DNA of 64,000 nucleotides from Mycobacterium marinum (GCF_003391395.1 NZ_CP024190.1:806001-870000); one strand, 5' to 3'; shown: positions 42,601 to 52,190, counted from the stretch's first letter. Made by a program: numbers and translations. The notes: generated from the letters alone by a model not told the origin.

Positions 42601-42796
42601 TGACCGCCTGGAAAGCTTGGCCGTGCGCGCCGAAAAGCGCCGCGATCTGCATTGATATCTCATCGGCGGCGGCGGATATCACCGCGGTCGTCGGGGCGGC
42701 CGCCGCATAGCTGGCCTGGCCGATGGTGTTGCCAATGCCGGCCAAATCCGTTGCCGCCGCGCTCAATAAATCTGGTGTCGCTATCACATAAGACAT
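39620..42796 (-). CDS. PE_PGRS family protein with duplicated PGRS module
   Basis: A 1058-residue PE_PGRS protein. The N-terminal PE domain (about residues 1-95, MSYVIATPDLLSAAATDLAGI) is followed by the linker LVNAPTQALLNRPLIGNG, a long Gly/Ala repeat (GGAGG-type), then a second linker (VINAPTQALLDRPLIGNG, near residue 580) and a second repeat ending in LIGENGHDGA. PE proteins are surface or secreted through ESX systems; a specific role is not deducible. It lies between psd and moeA2, where I recall no PE gene in M. tuberculosis. The opposite strand is open for long stretches because of the repeat, but those Pro-rich frames are shadows. Confidence 0.93.
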   Translation of the reverse strand: MSYVIATPDLLSAAATDLAGIGNTIGQASYAAAAPTTAVISAAADEISMQIAALFGAHGQAFQAVSSQAALFHDQFVQALTTGASSYASAEAASQNLLNLVNAPTQALLNRPLIGNGANGAAGTGASGGDGGILIGNGGAGGSGATGVTGGAGGAGGAAGLLAGTAGAGGSGGLGAGGAGGAGGQGGTGGLFSAGGAGGIGGVGASGGTGGAGGLGLFGAGGAGGAGGLANSAVGGAGGAGGASLLFGNGGAGGLGGGGATAGGAGGQGGDAGTFYGDGGVGGAGGAGGNIPGSSGGAGGAGGNAGLFHGDGGAGGTGGVATSAGGAGGAGGNGAELVGTGGVGGAGGTSFDTGGAGGIGGSAGALFGAGGAGGAGGFGQVSGGDGGAGGNSGVVYGDGGAGGAGAIGGAAAGGKGGDGGDAATLFGSGGTGGHGAAGPAAGGDGGRGGTGGGLAGSGGAGGNGAVGTVSGVGGDGGNAAGLFGDGGTGGNGGLAAAGGAGGDGGAGGKAALIGSGGNGGAGGSGTADPGGNGGRGGDAQLFGTGGNGGNPGLGVPAGTAGEAGAPGLATSNQALLDVINAPTQALLDRPLIGNGANGAAGTGANGGDGGILFGNGGAGGSGAVNGLGTGQAGGNGGAAGLLSGGAGVGGTGGIGAVLGGAGGTGGMAGLFGAGGAGGEGGGGQSGGAGGGGGVGLFGAGGNGGTGGFSLVTGGTGGAGGASLLFGNGGAGGAGGFGGTEAGGAGGDGGAAGVFSGNGGAGGAGGIAPAGTEGGAGGAGGNAGVFSGTGGAGGAGGAGQTVGGAGGTGGGAATLFGAGGAGGAGAIGLDTGGAGGAGGSAGALSGTGGAGGAGGIGVGGGGGGGGVGGAGGNAGVVYGDGGAGGAGGGGTVAAGAAGGSGGNAAMLFGNGGAGGAGGTGAAVGGNGGTGGDGGGLSGSGGAGGNGAGGGTGGTGGDGGRARGLLGDGGTGGDGGFGGITSGDGGNGGTGALIGDGGNGGAGGIGLGAAPGGDGGKGGDAQLVGTGGNGGILGLGLPPGTAGTGGTGGTLIGENGHDGA

Positions 42797-43109
42797 GCGT
42801 ATCCCGTCCGTTTCCCTGGCTTTTGGCGATTAAGCAGCAGTCGAACGGATCGTATTTGTTTCGCATTCTTGATCACTCTGGAGATCTGCCAAGAGTTATC
42901 AAAACGTTATATTTAGTAAGCTAAATGTAAAGCCTTTTTACAAAGGCGGGTTTATGCCAGATCCATAAATGTAATTGACGAGACAATATCGTCTCATTTT
43001 TGCGTTCGGTATCTCATTTTCTGGGGATAGTCGATCCGCGGGCTCCCGGCCTGGATCCGGGGTGCGATCAGTCGGGCATTGGACCGATATCGGGCGCGGT
43101 CGCCGCGGT
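42797..43109. other. Upstream region of PE_PGRS, after moeA2
   Basis: About 310 bases, clearly AT-rich at 42820-43000 against the very GC-rich surroundings, a pattern usual upstream of PE genes and consistent with a promoter or acquired DNA. GGGA just before the PE ATG may be its ribosome binding site. Short open frames here are not supported. Confidence 0.5.
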
Positions 43110-44315
43110 TTAGGTCAAATCCCAGACTTGCACCTGGGTTCCGGCGGACACCTCCACGTCATCCTCCGGAATCTCCAGCAAGGCGTTGGCCGAGGCCAGC
43201 CAGCGCAAGTGGTGCGAGGCCGGCGGCCCGTAGCTGGTGACCTGTCCGGTGCCGATGTCGAGGATCGCGCGCCGGAACTGCCGCTTGCCGCGCGGTGAGG
43301 TGACCGTCTCGGTCAGCACCGCGGTCCGCTGTGGTCGCCGCGGATCCGGCAGACCCATGGCCAGGCGCAGCGCGGGACGGATGAACACCTCAAAGGACAC
43401 CAGCGCGCTGACCGGGTTGCCGGGCAGGGTCACGATCGGCGTGCCGACCACCAGGCCGACGCCCTGGGGCATTCCCGGTTGCATCGCCACCTTGACGAAC
43501 TCGACGCCCTGATCGCCTTCGCGGCCGAAGGCGTCTTTGACAACCTCATAGGCTCCGGCACTGACCCCCCCGCTGGTGATGATCAGGTCCGCGGCACCCG
43601 CGTGTCGGTCGAGAATCGCGACGAACTGCGCGACATCGTCCCCAGCGGTGTCGGTGGCCACCACGACCGCACCGGCGTCGCGGGCCGCGGCAGCCAGCAT
43701 GACCGCGTTGGACTCGTAGATCTGTCCGGGTTGCAGTGGCGTGCCCGGCGGTACCAGCTCCGTGCCGGTGGAGACCACCAGCACGCGCTGGCGGGGGATC
43801 ACGCTCAGCTCGGCCAGCCCCAGCGCGGCGGCCAAGCCCAGCGCTGCCGGTGTCACCAGCTGGCCGGCTTGCAGGACGGTGGTACCGGCGGCGACATCTT
43901 CACCCGCGCGCCGGACGTGCTTGCCCGCGACAGCGGGCTGGCTGATCTGTACCGTTTCGAGGCCCCCGTCGGTGGCTTCCACCGGCACGATCGCCGTCGC
44001 GCCGGTGGGTACCGGCGCCCCGGTCATGATCCGGTGCGCCGTCCCAGGGTGCAGCCTCAGTTGGTCGACGCGCCCCGCCGGAATGTCCTCGGCCACTGGC
44101 AACACCACCGGGTGCTGCGCACTCGCGCCCACGGTGTCCTCGGCCCGCACCGCGTAGCCGTCCATCGCGGAGTTGTCGAACACCGGTAGCGGCAGCGGGG
44201 CGACCACGTCGTCGGCGAGCACCAGGCCCTGCGCTTGCTGCAATGGGACCTTGGCGACGGGACGGGCCCGGACCATGTTGGTGACGACCCGCTGATGCTC
44301 CTCGACCGACCGCAT
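43110..44315 (-). CDS. moeA2: MoeA2, molybdopterin molybdenumtransferase
   Basis: A 401-residue enzyme of molybdenum cofactor synthesis that inserts molybdate into adenylylated molybdopterin. Recognisable segments are VFDNSAMDGYAVRAED (about residues 45-60), RIMTGAPVPTGATAIVPVE, VLVVSTGTELVPPG, the MoaB/Mog-like ITSGGVSAGAYEVVKD (about 245-262) and LPGNPVSALVSFEVF. Length is normal. It follows the SDR gene by 18 bases on the same strand, as in M. tuberculosis (Rv0438c after Rv0439c), and is probably co-transcribed with it. Confidence 0.95.
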   Translation of the reverse strand: MRSVEEHQRVVTNMVRARPVAKVPLQQAQGLVLADDVVAPLPLPVFDNSAMDGYAVRAEDTVGASAQHPVVLPVAEDIPAGRVDQLRLHPGTAHRIMTGAPVPTGATAIVPVEATDGGLETVQISQPAVAGKHVRRAGEDVAAGTTVLQAGQLVTPAALGLAAALGLAELSVIPRQRVLVVSTGTELVPPGTPLQPGQIYESNAVMLAAAARDAGAVVVATDTAGDDVAQFVAILDRHAGAADLIITSGGVSAGAYEVVKDAFGREGDQGVEFVKVAMQPGMPQGVGLVVGTPIVTLPGNPVSALVSFEVFIRPALRLAMGLPDPRRPQRTAVLTETVTSPRGKRQFRRAILDIGTGQVTSYGPPASHHLRWLASANALLEIPEDDVEVSAGTQVQVWDLT

Positions 44316-44333
44316 GCGGCCATTATCGGCCCG

Positions 44334-45272
44334 CTAGACCGGGAAGCTGACCCCGGTGAGCTCCTCGGAGACCGTCCAAAGCCGACGTTGCAGGTCCTCG
44401 TCGTGAGATTGAGCGCTGGACTGGACGATTTTCGGGTGGCCGCGCTGCTCGGCGAAACCGTCCGGACCGTAGTACTGGCCGCCGGCCACCGAGGGATCGG
44501 TGGCGGCGCGCAGCGTCGGCAGAGCACCCATCTGCGCGCTCTGGAACAGCGCCGGGCCGAGAATGTTGGCTAGCGGAACCAACATCCGTGGCAGGTTTCG
44601 GGCCAGTTCGGTATTGGAGCCGCCGGGGTGGGCCGCGACGGCGATCGTCGCGGCCTGGGAGTCCGCCGCGAGCCTGCGCTGCAGCTCGTAGGTGAACAGC
44701 AGGTTGGCCAGCTTGGACTGTCCATATGCCGCGACTCGGTTGTAGCTGCGTTCCCACTGCAGATCGTCGAAGTGGATCGCGGCCCGAATGCGGTGGCCCA
44801 GGCTGCTGACCGTGATCACCCGCGAGCCGGGTACCGGCAGCAAGTGATCCAGCAACAACCCGGTCAGCGCGAAGTGGCCCAGGTGGTTGGTGCCGAACTG
44901 CATCTCGAAGCCGTCCTTGGTCACCTGCTTCGGTGTCCACATCACGCCGGCGTTGTTGATCAGCAGGTCGATGCGTGGGTAGGCCGAACGCAGTGCATCG
45001 GCGGCGCTGCGCACCGAGTCCAGCGAGCTCAGGTCCAGGGCCTGCAACGTGACGTCGGCCTGGGGCTTGGCCGCAACGATTTCTGCCACGGCGGCATTGC
45101 CCTTCTCCGGGTTGCGTACCGCCAGCACGACGTGCGCGCCGCGGCCGGCCAACGCCTCGGCCGTGTGGTAGCCGAGCCCGGTATTGGCGCCGGTGACCAC
45201 CACCACCCGGCCGCTTTGATCCGGGATGTCGGAGGCCGACCAATGACTCTTGGCTTTCCCGTTAGCACTCAT
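44334..45272 (-). CDS. Short-chain dehydrogenase/reductase (Rv0439c-like)
   Basis: A 312-residue SDR oxidoreductase similar to M. tuberculosis Rv0439c and to the retinol-dehydrogenase-like group. It has the NADP(H)-binding TGANTGLGYHTA (about residues 27-38), NNAGV (about 104), catalytic Ser in TVSSLGHR and the YGQSK Tyr-Lys pair (about 184-188). The start ATG 45272 has a -10 (TATGTT) six bases upstream. First gene of an SDR-moeA2 unit. Substrate unknown. Confidence 0.92.
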   Translation of the reverse strand: MSANGKAKSHWSASDIPDQSGRVVVVTGANTGLGYHTAEALAGRGAHVVLAVRNPEKGNAAVAEIVAAKPQADVTLQALDLSSLDSVRSAADALRSAYPRIDLLINNAGVMWTPKQVTKDGFEMQFGTNHLGHFALTGLLLDHLLPVPGSRVITVSSLGHRIRAAIHFDDLQWERSYNRVAAYGQSKLANLLFTYELQRRLAADSQAATIAVAAHPGGSNTELARNLPRMLVPLANILGPALFQSAQMGALPTLRAATDPSVAGGQYYGPDGFAEQRGHPKIVQSSAQSHDEDLQRRLWTVSEELTGVSFPV

Positions 45273-45284
45273 GGCCAGAACATA
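45273..45284 (-). promoter_or_regulatory. -10 element for leaderless SDR transcript
   Basis: TATGTT on the minus strand at 45284-45279 is followed by six bases and the ATG at 45272. Confidence 0.45.
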
Positions 45285-45318
45285 CTCACTTCCGGCCCGG
45301 GCGGCCCCGGCGCCAGAA

Positions 45319-45822
45319 CTATTGGACCCAGAAGTTGTCGTGCGCGACGAAGAACTCCCGGCATTGGTCGTCGGTCATGTCGGCCAGGCCCGGGAACCCC
45401 TCGAAGTAGTCCTCGCGCGGGGCGCCGGGGGCGAACAGGATCAGGATCGATGCCGGCTGGTCGGACTCGTTGCGAAAGCCGTGCACTCCGCCGGGCGGTA
45501 CATAGAGGTAATCGCCGGCGGATGCGTCGACCCAGTCTCGCCCGTCGTGCATGCGCATCGACCCGGACAGGACGAAGAAGGACTCCGACATCGTCTTGTG
45601 GAAATGCGGACCCGGCCCACCTCCGGCCGGGGCGATATCGACGCGGTAGAGCCCAAAATCGCCATCGGTGGTTTTCTGGGTGGCCAGGTAGTGGTACTTG
45701 GTGCCGCCCAACTCCAGGTTGGGAGGTTCGTCCCGACGTTTCAGCCGAGCACTGACCTCTCCCTTGTCGCCGGTGTAGCGCGCTGGAGGATAGGGCGGGT
45801 AGGCAGGCATGACGAGCGACAT
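45319..45822 (-). CDS. Cupin-domain protein
   Basis: A 167-residue single cupin. Metal-binding motif 1 is GPHFHKTMSESFFVLSG (His, His, Glu) and motif 2 is YVPPGGVHGFRNES (His). Such proteins are dioxygenases, isomerases or binding proteins; this one is closest to generic quercetinase-like or germin-like cupins and I cannot assign a substrate. ATG 45822 is preceded by GGGGTG; the longer open frame to 46083 crosses the groEL2 control region and is rejected. It is divergent from groEL2 and, as I recall, not present at this spot in M. tuberculosis. Confidence 0.85.
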   Translation of the reverse strand: MSLVMPAYPPYPPARYTGDKGEVSARLKRRDEPPNLELGGTKYHYLATQKTTDGDFGLYRVDIAPAGGGPGPHFHKTMSESFFVLSGSMRMHDGRDWVDASAGDYLYVPPGGVHGFRNESDQPASILILFAPGAPREDYFEGFPGLADMTDDQCREFFVAHDNFWVQ

Positions 45823-45921
45823 CACCCCAGTGTGGCCCAACGCTTCACGCGACAGGCCGTTGTTCGGGCCGAGCGCCCGCCCGCCGCGGCGCGCGCCGTA
45901 ACGTCGGCGGGTGGGGGCGTC

Positions 45922-45948
45922 CTTGCACTCGACATAGGCGAGTGCTAA
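45922..45948 (+). promoter_or_regulatory. CIRCE element 1 (HrcA operator) ahead of groEL2
   Basis: CTTGCACTC, nine bases (GACATAGGC), then GAGTGCTAA: seven of nine bases of the left arm and all of the right arm match the TTAGCACTC-N9-GAGTGCTAA consensus. HrcA binding here represses groEL2 until heat shock. Confidence 0.9.
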
Positions 45949-45956
45949 AAATGACG

Positions 45957-45983
45957 TTGGCACTCGCGACCCGCGAGTGCTAG
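45957..45983 (+). promoter_or_regulatory. CIRCE element 2 (HrcA operator) ahead of groEL2
   Basis: TTGGCACTC, nine bases (GCGACCCGC), then GAGTGCTAG: a second CIRCE element eight bases after the first, with one mismatch in each arm. The remaining leader (to 46131) holds no gene. Confidence 0.9.
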
Positions 45984-46131
45984 GTCGGGACGGTGAGAAC
46001 GGGCCTGGTCGTGATCTGCGACCTGGCTTCGGTCGTCCGTCGCGGGCACTGCGCCCGGCCAGCGTAAGTAACGGGGTTGCCATTACCCGGTGACCCCCGT
46101 TTCATTCCCAATCCGGAGGAATCACTTCGCA

Positions 46132-47757
<1,626 letters not shown>

Positions 47758-47787
47758 GTCCGCAAGGCGCGCAAGTTCGCAAGCACG

Positions 47788-47824
47788 AAAAAGCCCGGTT
47801 CCCTTCGGGGGGCCGGGCTTTTCG
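47788..47824 (+). terminator. Rho-independent terminator of groEL2
   Basis: AAAAGCCCGG and CCGGGCTTTT form a perfect GC-rich stem around TTCCCTTCGGGGG, ending in TTTT, about 30 bases after the groEL2 stop. It is one of the clearest terminators in the window and may also end transcription of the convergent Rv0441c-like gene. Confidence 0.92.
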
Positions 47825-47842
47825 TGTGTGTACGGGCGCGCG

Positions 47843-48262
47843 CTAGGAAGGCTCGGAGAACACGACGCAGTCATGCAGGCAGCCGCTGGCTGTGGCGGCA
47901 GAGTCGGCGTTGCGGTGCAGCAACGCCTTGGTGGGCAGCACAGCGCACTGGGCCGTTTCGGCGCCGGCGTCGGATACCTCGGCGCGCCCATCAACGATCA
48001 GCGAATAGCCGCCGGGCTCGGGTGGCGGCCACAGGAGCGTGGCATCACCATGGCTGGCCAGGTTGGCGCGGGTGCGGCCGCCGATCAGCCCGACCTCGAT
48101 GACCGCGCGCGGTCCGTCCGGGCCGTCGCGCAGGCCTCGCAGCACCGGTTCCACGGTCACCGTGTGCACGTGGTGGTCGTCGTCAACGGTGATCAGGTAG
48201 GCGAACGGGTAGTCGGTCAAGGCGTCGGCCAACCGCTTGAGGTCCACCTTCTTGGCAGCCAT
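47843..48262 (-). CDS. Pyridoxamine 5'-phosphate oxidase-like protein (Rv0441c-like)
   Basis: A 139-residue protein matching M. tuberculosis Rv0441c, with a split-barrel flavin-binding-like fold: LADALTDYPFAYLITVDDDHHVHTVTVEP, RTRANLASHGDATLLWPPP, and SLIVDGRAEV strands. Such small proteins bind FMN, F420 or heme-related ligands; none can be assigned here. The C-terminal SGCLHDCVVFSEPS has two Cys. TATCCT seven bases before ATG 48262 is a likely leaderless -10. It lies 36 bases downstream of PPE10 but has its own promoter. Confidence 0.85.
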   Translation of the reverse strand: MAAKKVDLKRLADALTDYPFAYLITVDDDHHVHTVTVEPVLRGLRDGPDGPRAVIEVGLIGGRTRANLASHGDATLLWPPPEPGGYSLIVDGRAEVSDAGAETAQCAVLPTKALLHRNADSAATASGCLHDCVVFSEPS

Positions 48263-48275
48263 GCAATCGAGGATA
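48263..48275 (-). promoter_or_regulatory. -10 element for leaderless Rv0441c-like transcript
   Basis: TATCCT on the minus strand at 48275-48270, seven bases before the ATG at 48262. Confidence 0.5.
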
Positions 48276-48298
48276 GATGCCGGCCGGATGGGGTGTGA

Positions 48299-49765
48299 CT
48301 ACTCCGTGCGCAGCGGCAGCTGGATGTCGGCTTCGCTGTCAGCCGTCTCGCGGTTCGGATAGAAGCTGGACCTGGGGATGCCCGCACCGGCGTTTGCCGG
48401 CGCTTCACGGGTGGCGACGCTTCGCGCACCCGCATCGCTGTTAGCCGAGTTGTACAGGCCGGAGTATCCGGCAGCCGGGCTGCGCAGGCCCGCGCCCGCG
48501 GTGGAGCCACTGTTTGCACCCGCAGAGACGGGGCCGGCGTCGGCAGCCGCCGCCGCTACCGGCGCCGCGGCCGCGGGAGCGGCGGCAGCCGGGGTGGCTG
48601 CGGTGGGGGTCAATCCGCCGGCCAGCGCCGGATTCAGGCCGCCGGTGTGTGCCAGCGCCGAACTCAGGATCCCCGAGCTCAAGGTTGCCGTGCCGCCCGT
48701 TGCGTAGGTGGCCGAGCTGGCCAAGCTGGTAGAGCTTGCCATGTCGCTGCCGTGCATCGATTGCCACATGCCGCTGCTCATGCTGGCAGTGCCGAAACCG
48801 GTGCTCATGCTCCCGGAGTTGCCCAGGCCCGAATTGAGGGTGCCTGAGTTGCCGATACCCATGTTTCCGTTGCCGGAATTGAAGAAGCCGACGTTGCCGG
48901 TGCCCGAGTTTCCGATTCCGACGTTGCCGCTACCCGAGTTGAAGCCGCCGAAGCCGAACTGATGATCGCCGGTCAGGCCGAACCCGAAGTCGCCGTTGCC
49001 GGTGTTGCCGAAGCCGACGTTCCCGCTGCCCAGGTTGCCCAACCCGACGTTGCTGTTACCGGTGTTGCCGCTACCGATGTTGCTGCTTCCGGTGTTGCCG
49101 GTGCCGATGTTGCTGCTTCCGGTGTTGCCGCTGCCCCAGTTGTTGTTGCCGACGTTGTTGTTGCCGACATTGCCGGTGCCGCTGTTGCCGAAGCCCAGGT
49201 TGATCTGGCCGTTCTTGCCGATGTCGATACCGAGGTTGCGCAGCACCTGCTTCCAGGGCGCCAGCGCCGAAGCGGCCGCCGACGCTTCGGCGTGGTAGGC
49301 GGCCATCGCCGCCACGTCGAGCGCCCACATCTGCTCGTAGGCGGCCTCGATGTCCATGATCGCGGGGGTGTTGAAACCCAGCCAGTTCGTGGCCGCCAGC
49401 ACCTGCATCAGCCCGCGGTTGGCCGTGACCACCGCGGGCTGCACCGTCGCCGCCAGAGCCGATTCGAACGCGCCTGCCGTGACAGCGGCCTGTGCGGCCG
49501 CCTGCTCCGCCTGTGCCGCAGCCGCACCGAGCCACGCCATGTATTGGGTGGCGACAGCCATCATGGCTGCCGCCGAGGGGCCCAGCCATGAGCCACTGGT
49601 CAACTCGGAGGTGACCGAGCTGAATGACGACACCGCTGACGCCAATTCCTCGGCCAAACCGCCCCAAGCCGCGGCAGCGGCAAGCAGCGGCCCCGCTCCG
49701 GGACCGGCGAACATTAGTGCCGAATTAATCTCTGGCGGCAACCACGCAAAATGCGGGTTTGTCAC
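48299..49765 (-). CDS. PPE10: PPE10, PPE-MPTR family protein
   Basis: A 488-residue PPE protein at the PPE10 (Rv0442c) position. The PPE domain (about residues 1-175) has the namesake LPPEINS at residues 9-15 and the conserved SxWxG-type segment SGSWLGPSA (about 57-65), the surface used for ESX export. Residues about 190-330 form MPTR-type pentapeptide repeats (NXGXGN, e.g. GFGNTGNGDFGFG). The C-terminal third is Ala/Ser/Pro-rich. It is likely exported by ESX-5 to the cell surface. The start is GTG 49765, with TAGTTT six bases upstream as a leaderless -10. Confidence 0.93.
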   Translation of the reverse strand: MTNPHFAWLPPEINSALMFAGPGAGPLLAAAAAWGGLAEELASAVSSFSSVTSELTSGSWLGPSAAAMMAVATQYMAWLGAAAAQAEQAAAQAAVTAGAFESALAATVQPAVVTANRGLMQVLAATNWLGFNTPAIMDIEAAYEQMWALDVAAMAAYHAEASAAASALAPWKQVLRNLGIDIGKNGQINLGFGNSGTGNVGNNNVGNNNWGSGNTGSSNIGTGNTGSSNIGSGNTGNSNVGLGNLGSGNVGFGNTGNGDFGFGLTGDHQFGFGGFNSGSGNVGIGNSGTGNVGFFNSGNGNMGIGNSGTLNSGLGNSGSMSTGFGTASMSSGMWQSMHGSDMASSTSLASSATYATGGTATLSSGILSSALAHTGGLNPALAGGLTPTAATPAAAAPAAAAPVAAAAADAGPVSAGANSGSTAGAGLRSPAAGYSGLYNSANSDAGARSVATREAPANAGAGIPRSSFYPNRETADSEADIQLPLRTE

Positions 49766-49777
49766 CAGCCCAAACTA
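49766..49777 (-). promoter_or_regulatory. -10 element for leaderless PPE10 transcript
   Basis: TAGTTT on the minus strand at 49777-49772 is six bases before the GTG at 49765. Confidence 0.45.
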
Positions 49778-49860
49778 CCTGGCGACGGCCGCTACCGTGG
49801 CCGTATCGGCATCGGAAAAATGTCGATCCATAGGGGGTTTACAGGAACCCCCAAGTTCCC

Positions 49861-51609
49861 TCACGCCGGGACCGGGGCTGACTGCCGTCCGCGGACCAGC
49901 TTGCCGGGCCGGGCAGCGGTCGGCACCCCGTTCTCGGCGATCACCTGACCCGATACCACGGTCGCAACATAGCCCTCGGCGGTCTGATCCAAGCGCCGCC
50001 CGCCCGCGGGCAGGTCATACCTGATGACCGGCTTGTGCAGTCGGAGTGCGGCGTGGTCGATGACGTTGAGGTCGGCCTTGTAGCCGACCGCGATGCGTCC
50101 GCGGTCGCCCAGGCCGGCCACCCGGGCCGGCACGGATGTGAGTTCGCGGACGGCTTCGGCCACGCTGAATCGCCCGGATGCCCGATCGCGAGCCCAGTGC
50201 GTCAGAAAGTAGGTCGAGTAGCTGGCGTCGCAGATCATCCCGTAGTGGGCGCCCCCGTCGCCGAGACCGAGCACCACGTCTTCGCGATGCAATAGTTTGC
50301 CGACAGTGTCCAGCGAGTTGTTCTCCATGTTGCTGGTCGCGACCAGCAACATGGCGTGCCCGTCGTCGTCGAGCAGCCGGTCGTAGGCCTCCTCCATCGG
50401 GCTGACGCCGTGGGCGCGAGCCCGAGCCCCGATGCTGTCGGCTGCCGCCGGCTCGTAGTTGGGGTCCTCAGCCAGCGGAAAGATCCAGTCCCAGGCCTGC
50501 GCCACGTACAGAATCGGATGCCCGACGCCGGGCTTATCGGCCAGGATGCGGGCCCGGACGTCGGGTTTGCGCATTTCGGCGACGCGCTCGGCCAACGGCA
50601 GATGCGCGATCTCGCGGTAGCTGGGATAGAGCACAAATGGGTTTGCCGACAGCTGCAGTCCGATGATCAGCCCGATCGGACGGGGAAGTAGCTGCGCGGT
50701 GCAGCGGGTTCCCTCGCCCGCGTTCTTGTTCGCGTTCTCGACCATTGTGATGGCATCGGGCCAGCTGGGTTCGCCAACGTTGCCGACCACCAACGAGAAC
50801 GTGACTGGCAGCCCGACCTCCTCGGCTACATCGAACACGGTCTGCAACACCGGCTGGTAGCCGCCGGCTGGGATGTCGGGCACAAACTGCAACAGGCCAC
50901 CGCCGCCGTCGACGACGCCCTTGGCGATCTCTTCGATCTCCGCACGGGCGGCGTCGTAGCTCGGAATCGGCGATCCGCTCTCGGTCTTGTGGATGGTCAG
51001 CCGCGACGACGCGAACCCCAGCGCACCGATCTCGATTGCCTGCTTGGCCAGTGCCCGCATGGTGGCCAGGTCTTCGGGGGTGGCCGGCTCGCGGTCGGCG
51101 CCGCGCTGACCCATGACATAGACCCGCAGCGGGGAGTGCGGCAGAAAGGCGGCCACATCGATGTCGCGTGCTCCCGCCTCCAACGCGTCCATGAATTCGG
51201 GGAACGTCTCCCAGGTCCAGGGCAGGCCATCGGTCATGACAACGCCGGGGATGTCCTCGACACCGGCCATCACGTCGACGAGCACGTCGTGGTCCTGCTG
51301 GCGGCACGGCGCAAAACCCACCCCACAATTGCCCATCAGCACGGTCGTCACGCCGTGCGTCGATGATGGTGTCAGCCGGTCTGACCAGATTGACTGACCG
51401 TCGTAGTGGGTGTGCAGGTCGACGAACCCCGGGGTGACCAGCAGGCCGCTGGCGTCGATCACCCGCCCGGCGGCGTCGCCGTTGACCGAGTCGTCAGGTG
51501 GCCCGACGGCCACGATGATGCCGTCGCGTACCGCGACGTCGCCGACGTACGGCTCACCCCCCAGCCCGTCAACGATGGTTCCGTTACGGATGAGGAGGTC
51601 GTAGCTCAT
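49861..51609 (-). CDS. N-acyl-D-amino-acid deacylase-like amidohydrolase
   Basis: A 582-residue metal-dependent amidohydrolase of the D-aminoacylase group. The N-terminal composite beta-domain (LIRNGTIVDGLGGEP) leads to the HTHYDGQ zinc motif (about residues 66-72), NCGVGFAP, a FASSRLTIHKTE segment, and GLGDGGAHYGMI with the catalytic Asp (about 467-478). The C-terminus returns to the beta-domain (GRIAVGYKADLNVIDHA). Possible substrates are N-acyl-D-amino acids. I recall no such gene between PPE10 and Rv0443 in M. tuberculosis, where a related protein (Rv2913c) sits elsewhere. TAAATT six bases before the ATG suggests a leaderless transcript. Confidence 0.9.
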   Translation of the reverse strand: MSYDLLIRNGTIVDGLGGEPYVGDVAVRDGIIVAVGPPDDSVNGDAAGRVIDASGLLVTPGFVDLHTHYDGQSIWSDRLTPSSTHGVTTVLMGNCGVGFAPCRQQDHDVLVDVMAGVEDIPGVVMTDGLPWTWETFPEFMDALEAGARDIDVAAFLPHSPLRVYVMGQRGADREPATPEDLATMRALAKQAIEIGALGFASSRLTIHKTESGSPIPSYDAARAEIEEIAKGVVDGGGGLLQFVPDIPAGGYQPVLQTVFDVAEEVGLPVTFSLVVGNVGEPSWPDAITMVENANKNAGEGTRCTAQLLPRPIGLIIGLQLSANPFVLYPSYREIAHLPLAERVAEMRKPDVRARILADKPGVGHPILYVAQAWDWIFPLAEDPNYEPAAADSIGARARAHGVSPMEEAYDRLLDDDGHAMLLVATSNMENNSLDTVGKLLHREDVVLGLGDGGAHYGMICDASYSTYFLTHWARDRASGRFSVAEAVRELTSVPARVAGLGDRGRIAVGYKADLNVIDHAALRLHKPVIRYDLPAGGRRLDQTAEGYVATVVSGQVIAENGVPTAARPGKLVRGRQSAPVPA

Positions 51610-51621
51610 CTAATCAATTTA
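51610..51621 (-). promoter_or_regulatory. -10 element for leaderless amidohydrolase transcript
   Basis: TAAATT on the minus strand at 51621-51616, six bases before the ATG at 51609. It is back-to-back with the promoter of the DinB-like gene. Confidence 0.5.
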
Positions 51622-51661
51622 CGACCGCGGCGGTCGGTGGTGCCAGGTCCGATGGCGCTCG

Positions 51662-51675
51662 TAGAGTCGGCCGTA
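51662..51675 (+). promoter_or_regulatory. -10 element for leaderless Rv0443-like transcript
   Basis: TAGAGT at 51662-51667 is seven bases before the ATG at 51675. Confidence 0.5.
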
Positions 51676-52190
51676 TGGCTACCTCCGATGCCGCGGCCCG
51701 CGAGCTGCTGCGCGACGCGTTCACCCGAGTGATCGAACACGTCGATGAACTCACCGACGGTCTGACCGAGCAAGTGGCCAACTACCGGCCAACACCGGCC
51801 GCCAACAGCATCGCCTGGCTGATCTGGCACAGCGCGCGGGTCCAGGACGTCCAGGTGGCCGACATCGCCGGGGTCGAACAGGCGTGGACGCGTGATGGCT
51901 GGGTGGACCGGTTCGGGCTGGACCTGCCCCGCGGCGACACCGGCTACGGGCACGGCGCGCAGGATGTGGCCAAAGTGCGTGCGCCGGCCGAGCTGCTGGC
52001 CGGCTACTACCACGCGGTGCACGCCCTGACGCTGCAGTACGTCGCGGGTGTGACCGCCGAGGAACTGTCCCGCGTGGTGGACACCCATTGGGATCCGCCG
52101 GTCACCGCGAGCGTCCGATTGATCAGCGTGGTCGACGACTGCGCCCAACACCTGGGACAGGCTGCCTACCTGCGCGGGATCGCCCAGTAG
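51675..52190 (+). CDS. DinB/DUF664 superfamily protein (Rv0443-like)
   Basis: A 171-residue four-helix-bundle protein matching M. tuberculosis Rv0443. Three histidines in the expected DinB positions (LIWHSARVQD, YYHAVHAL and CAQHLGQAAYLRGI) could form a metal site. In actinobacteria this superfamily includes mycothiol-dependent enzymes, so thiol transfer or detoxification is a reasonable inference, but not proven. A membrane-protein gene starts nine bases after the stop. Confidence 0.85.
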   Translation: MATSDAAARELLRDAFTRVIEHVDELTDGLTEQVANYRPTPAANSIAWLIWHSARVQDVQVADIAGVEQAWTRDGWVDRFGLDLPRGDTGYGHGAQDVAKVRAPAELLAGYYHAVHALTLQYVAGVTAEELSRVVDTHWDPPVTASVRLISVVDDCAQHLGQAAYLRGIAQ

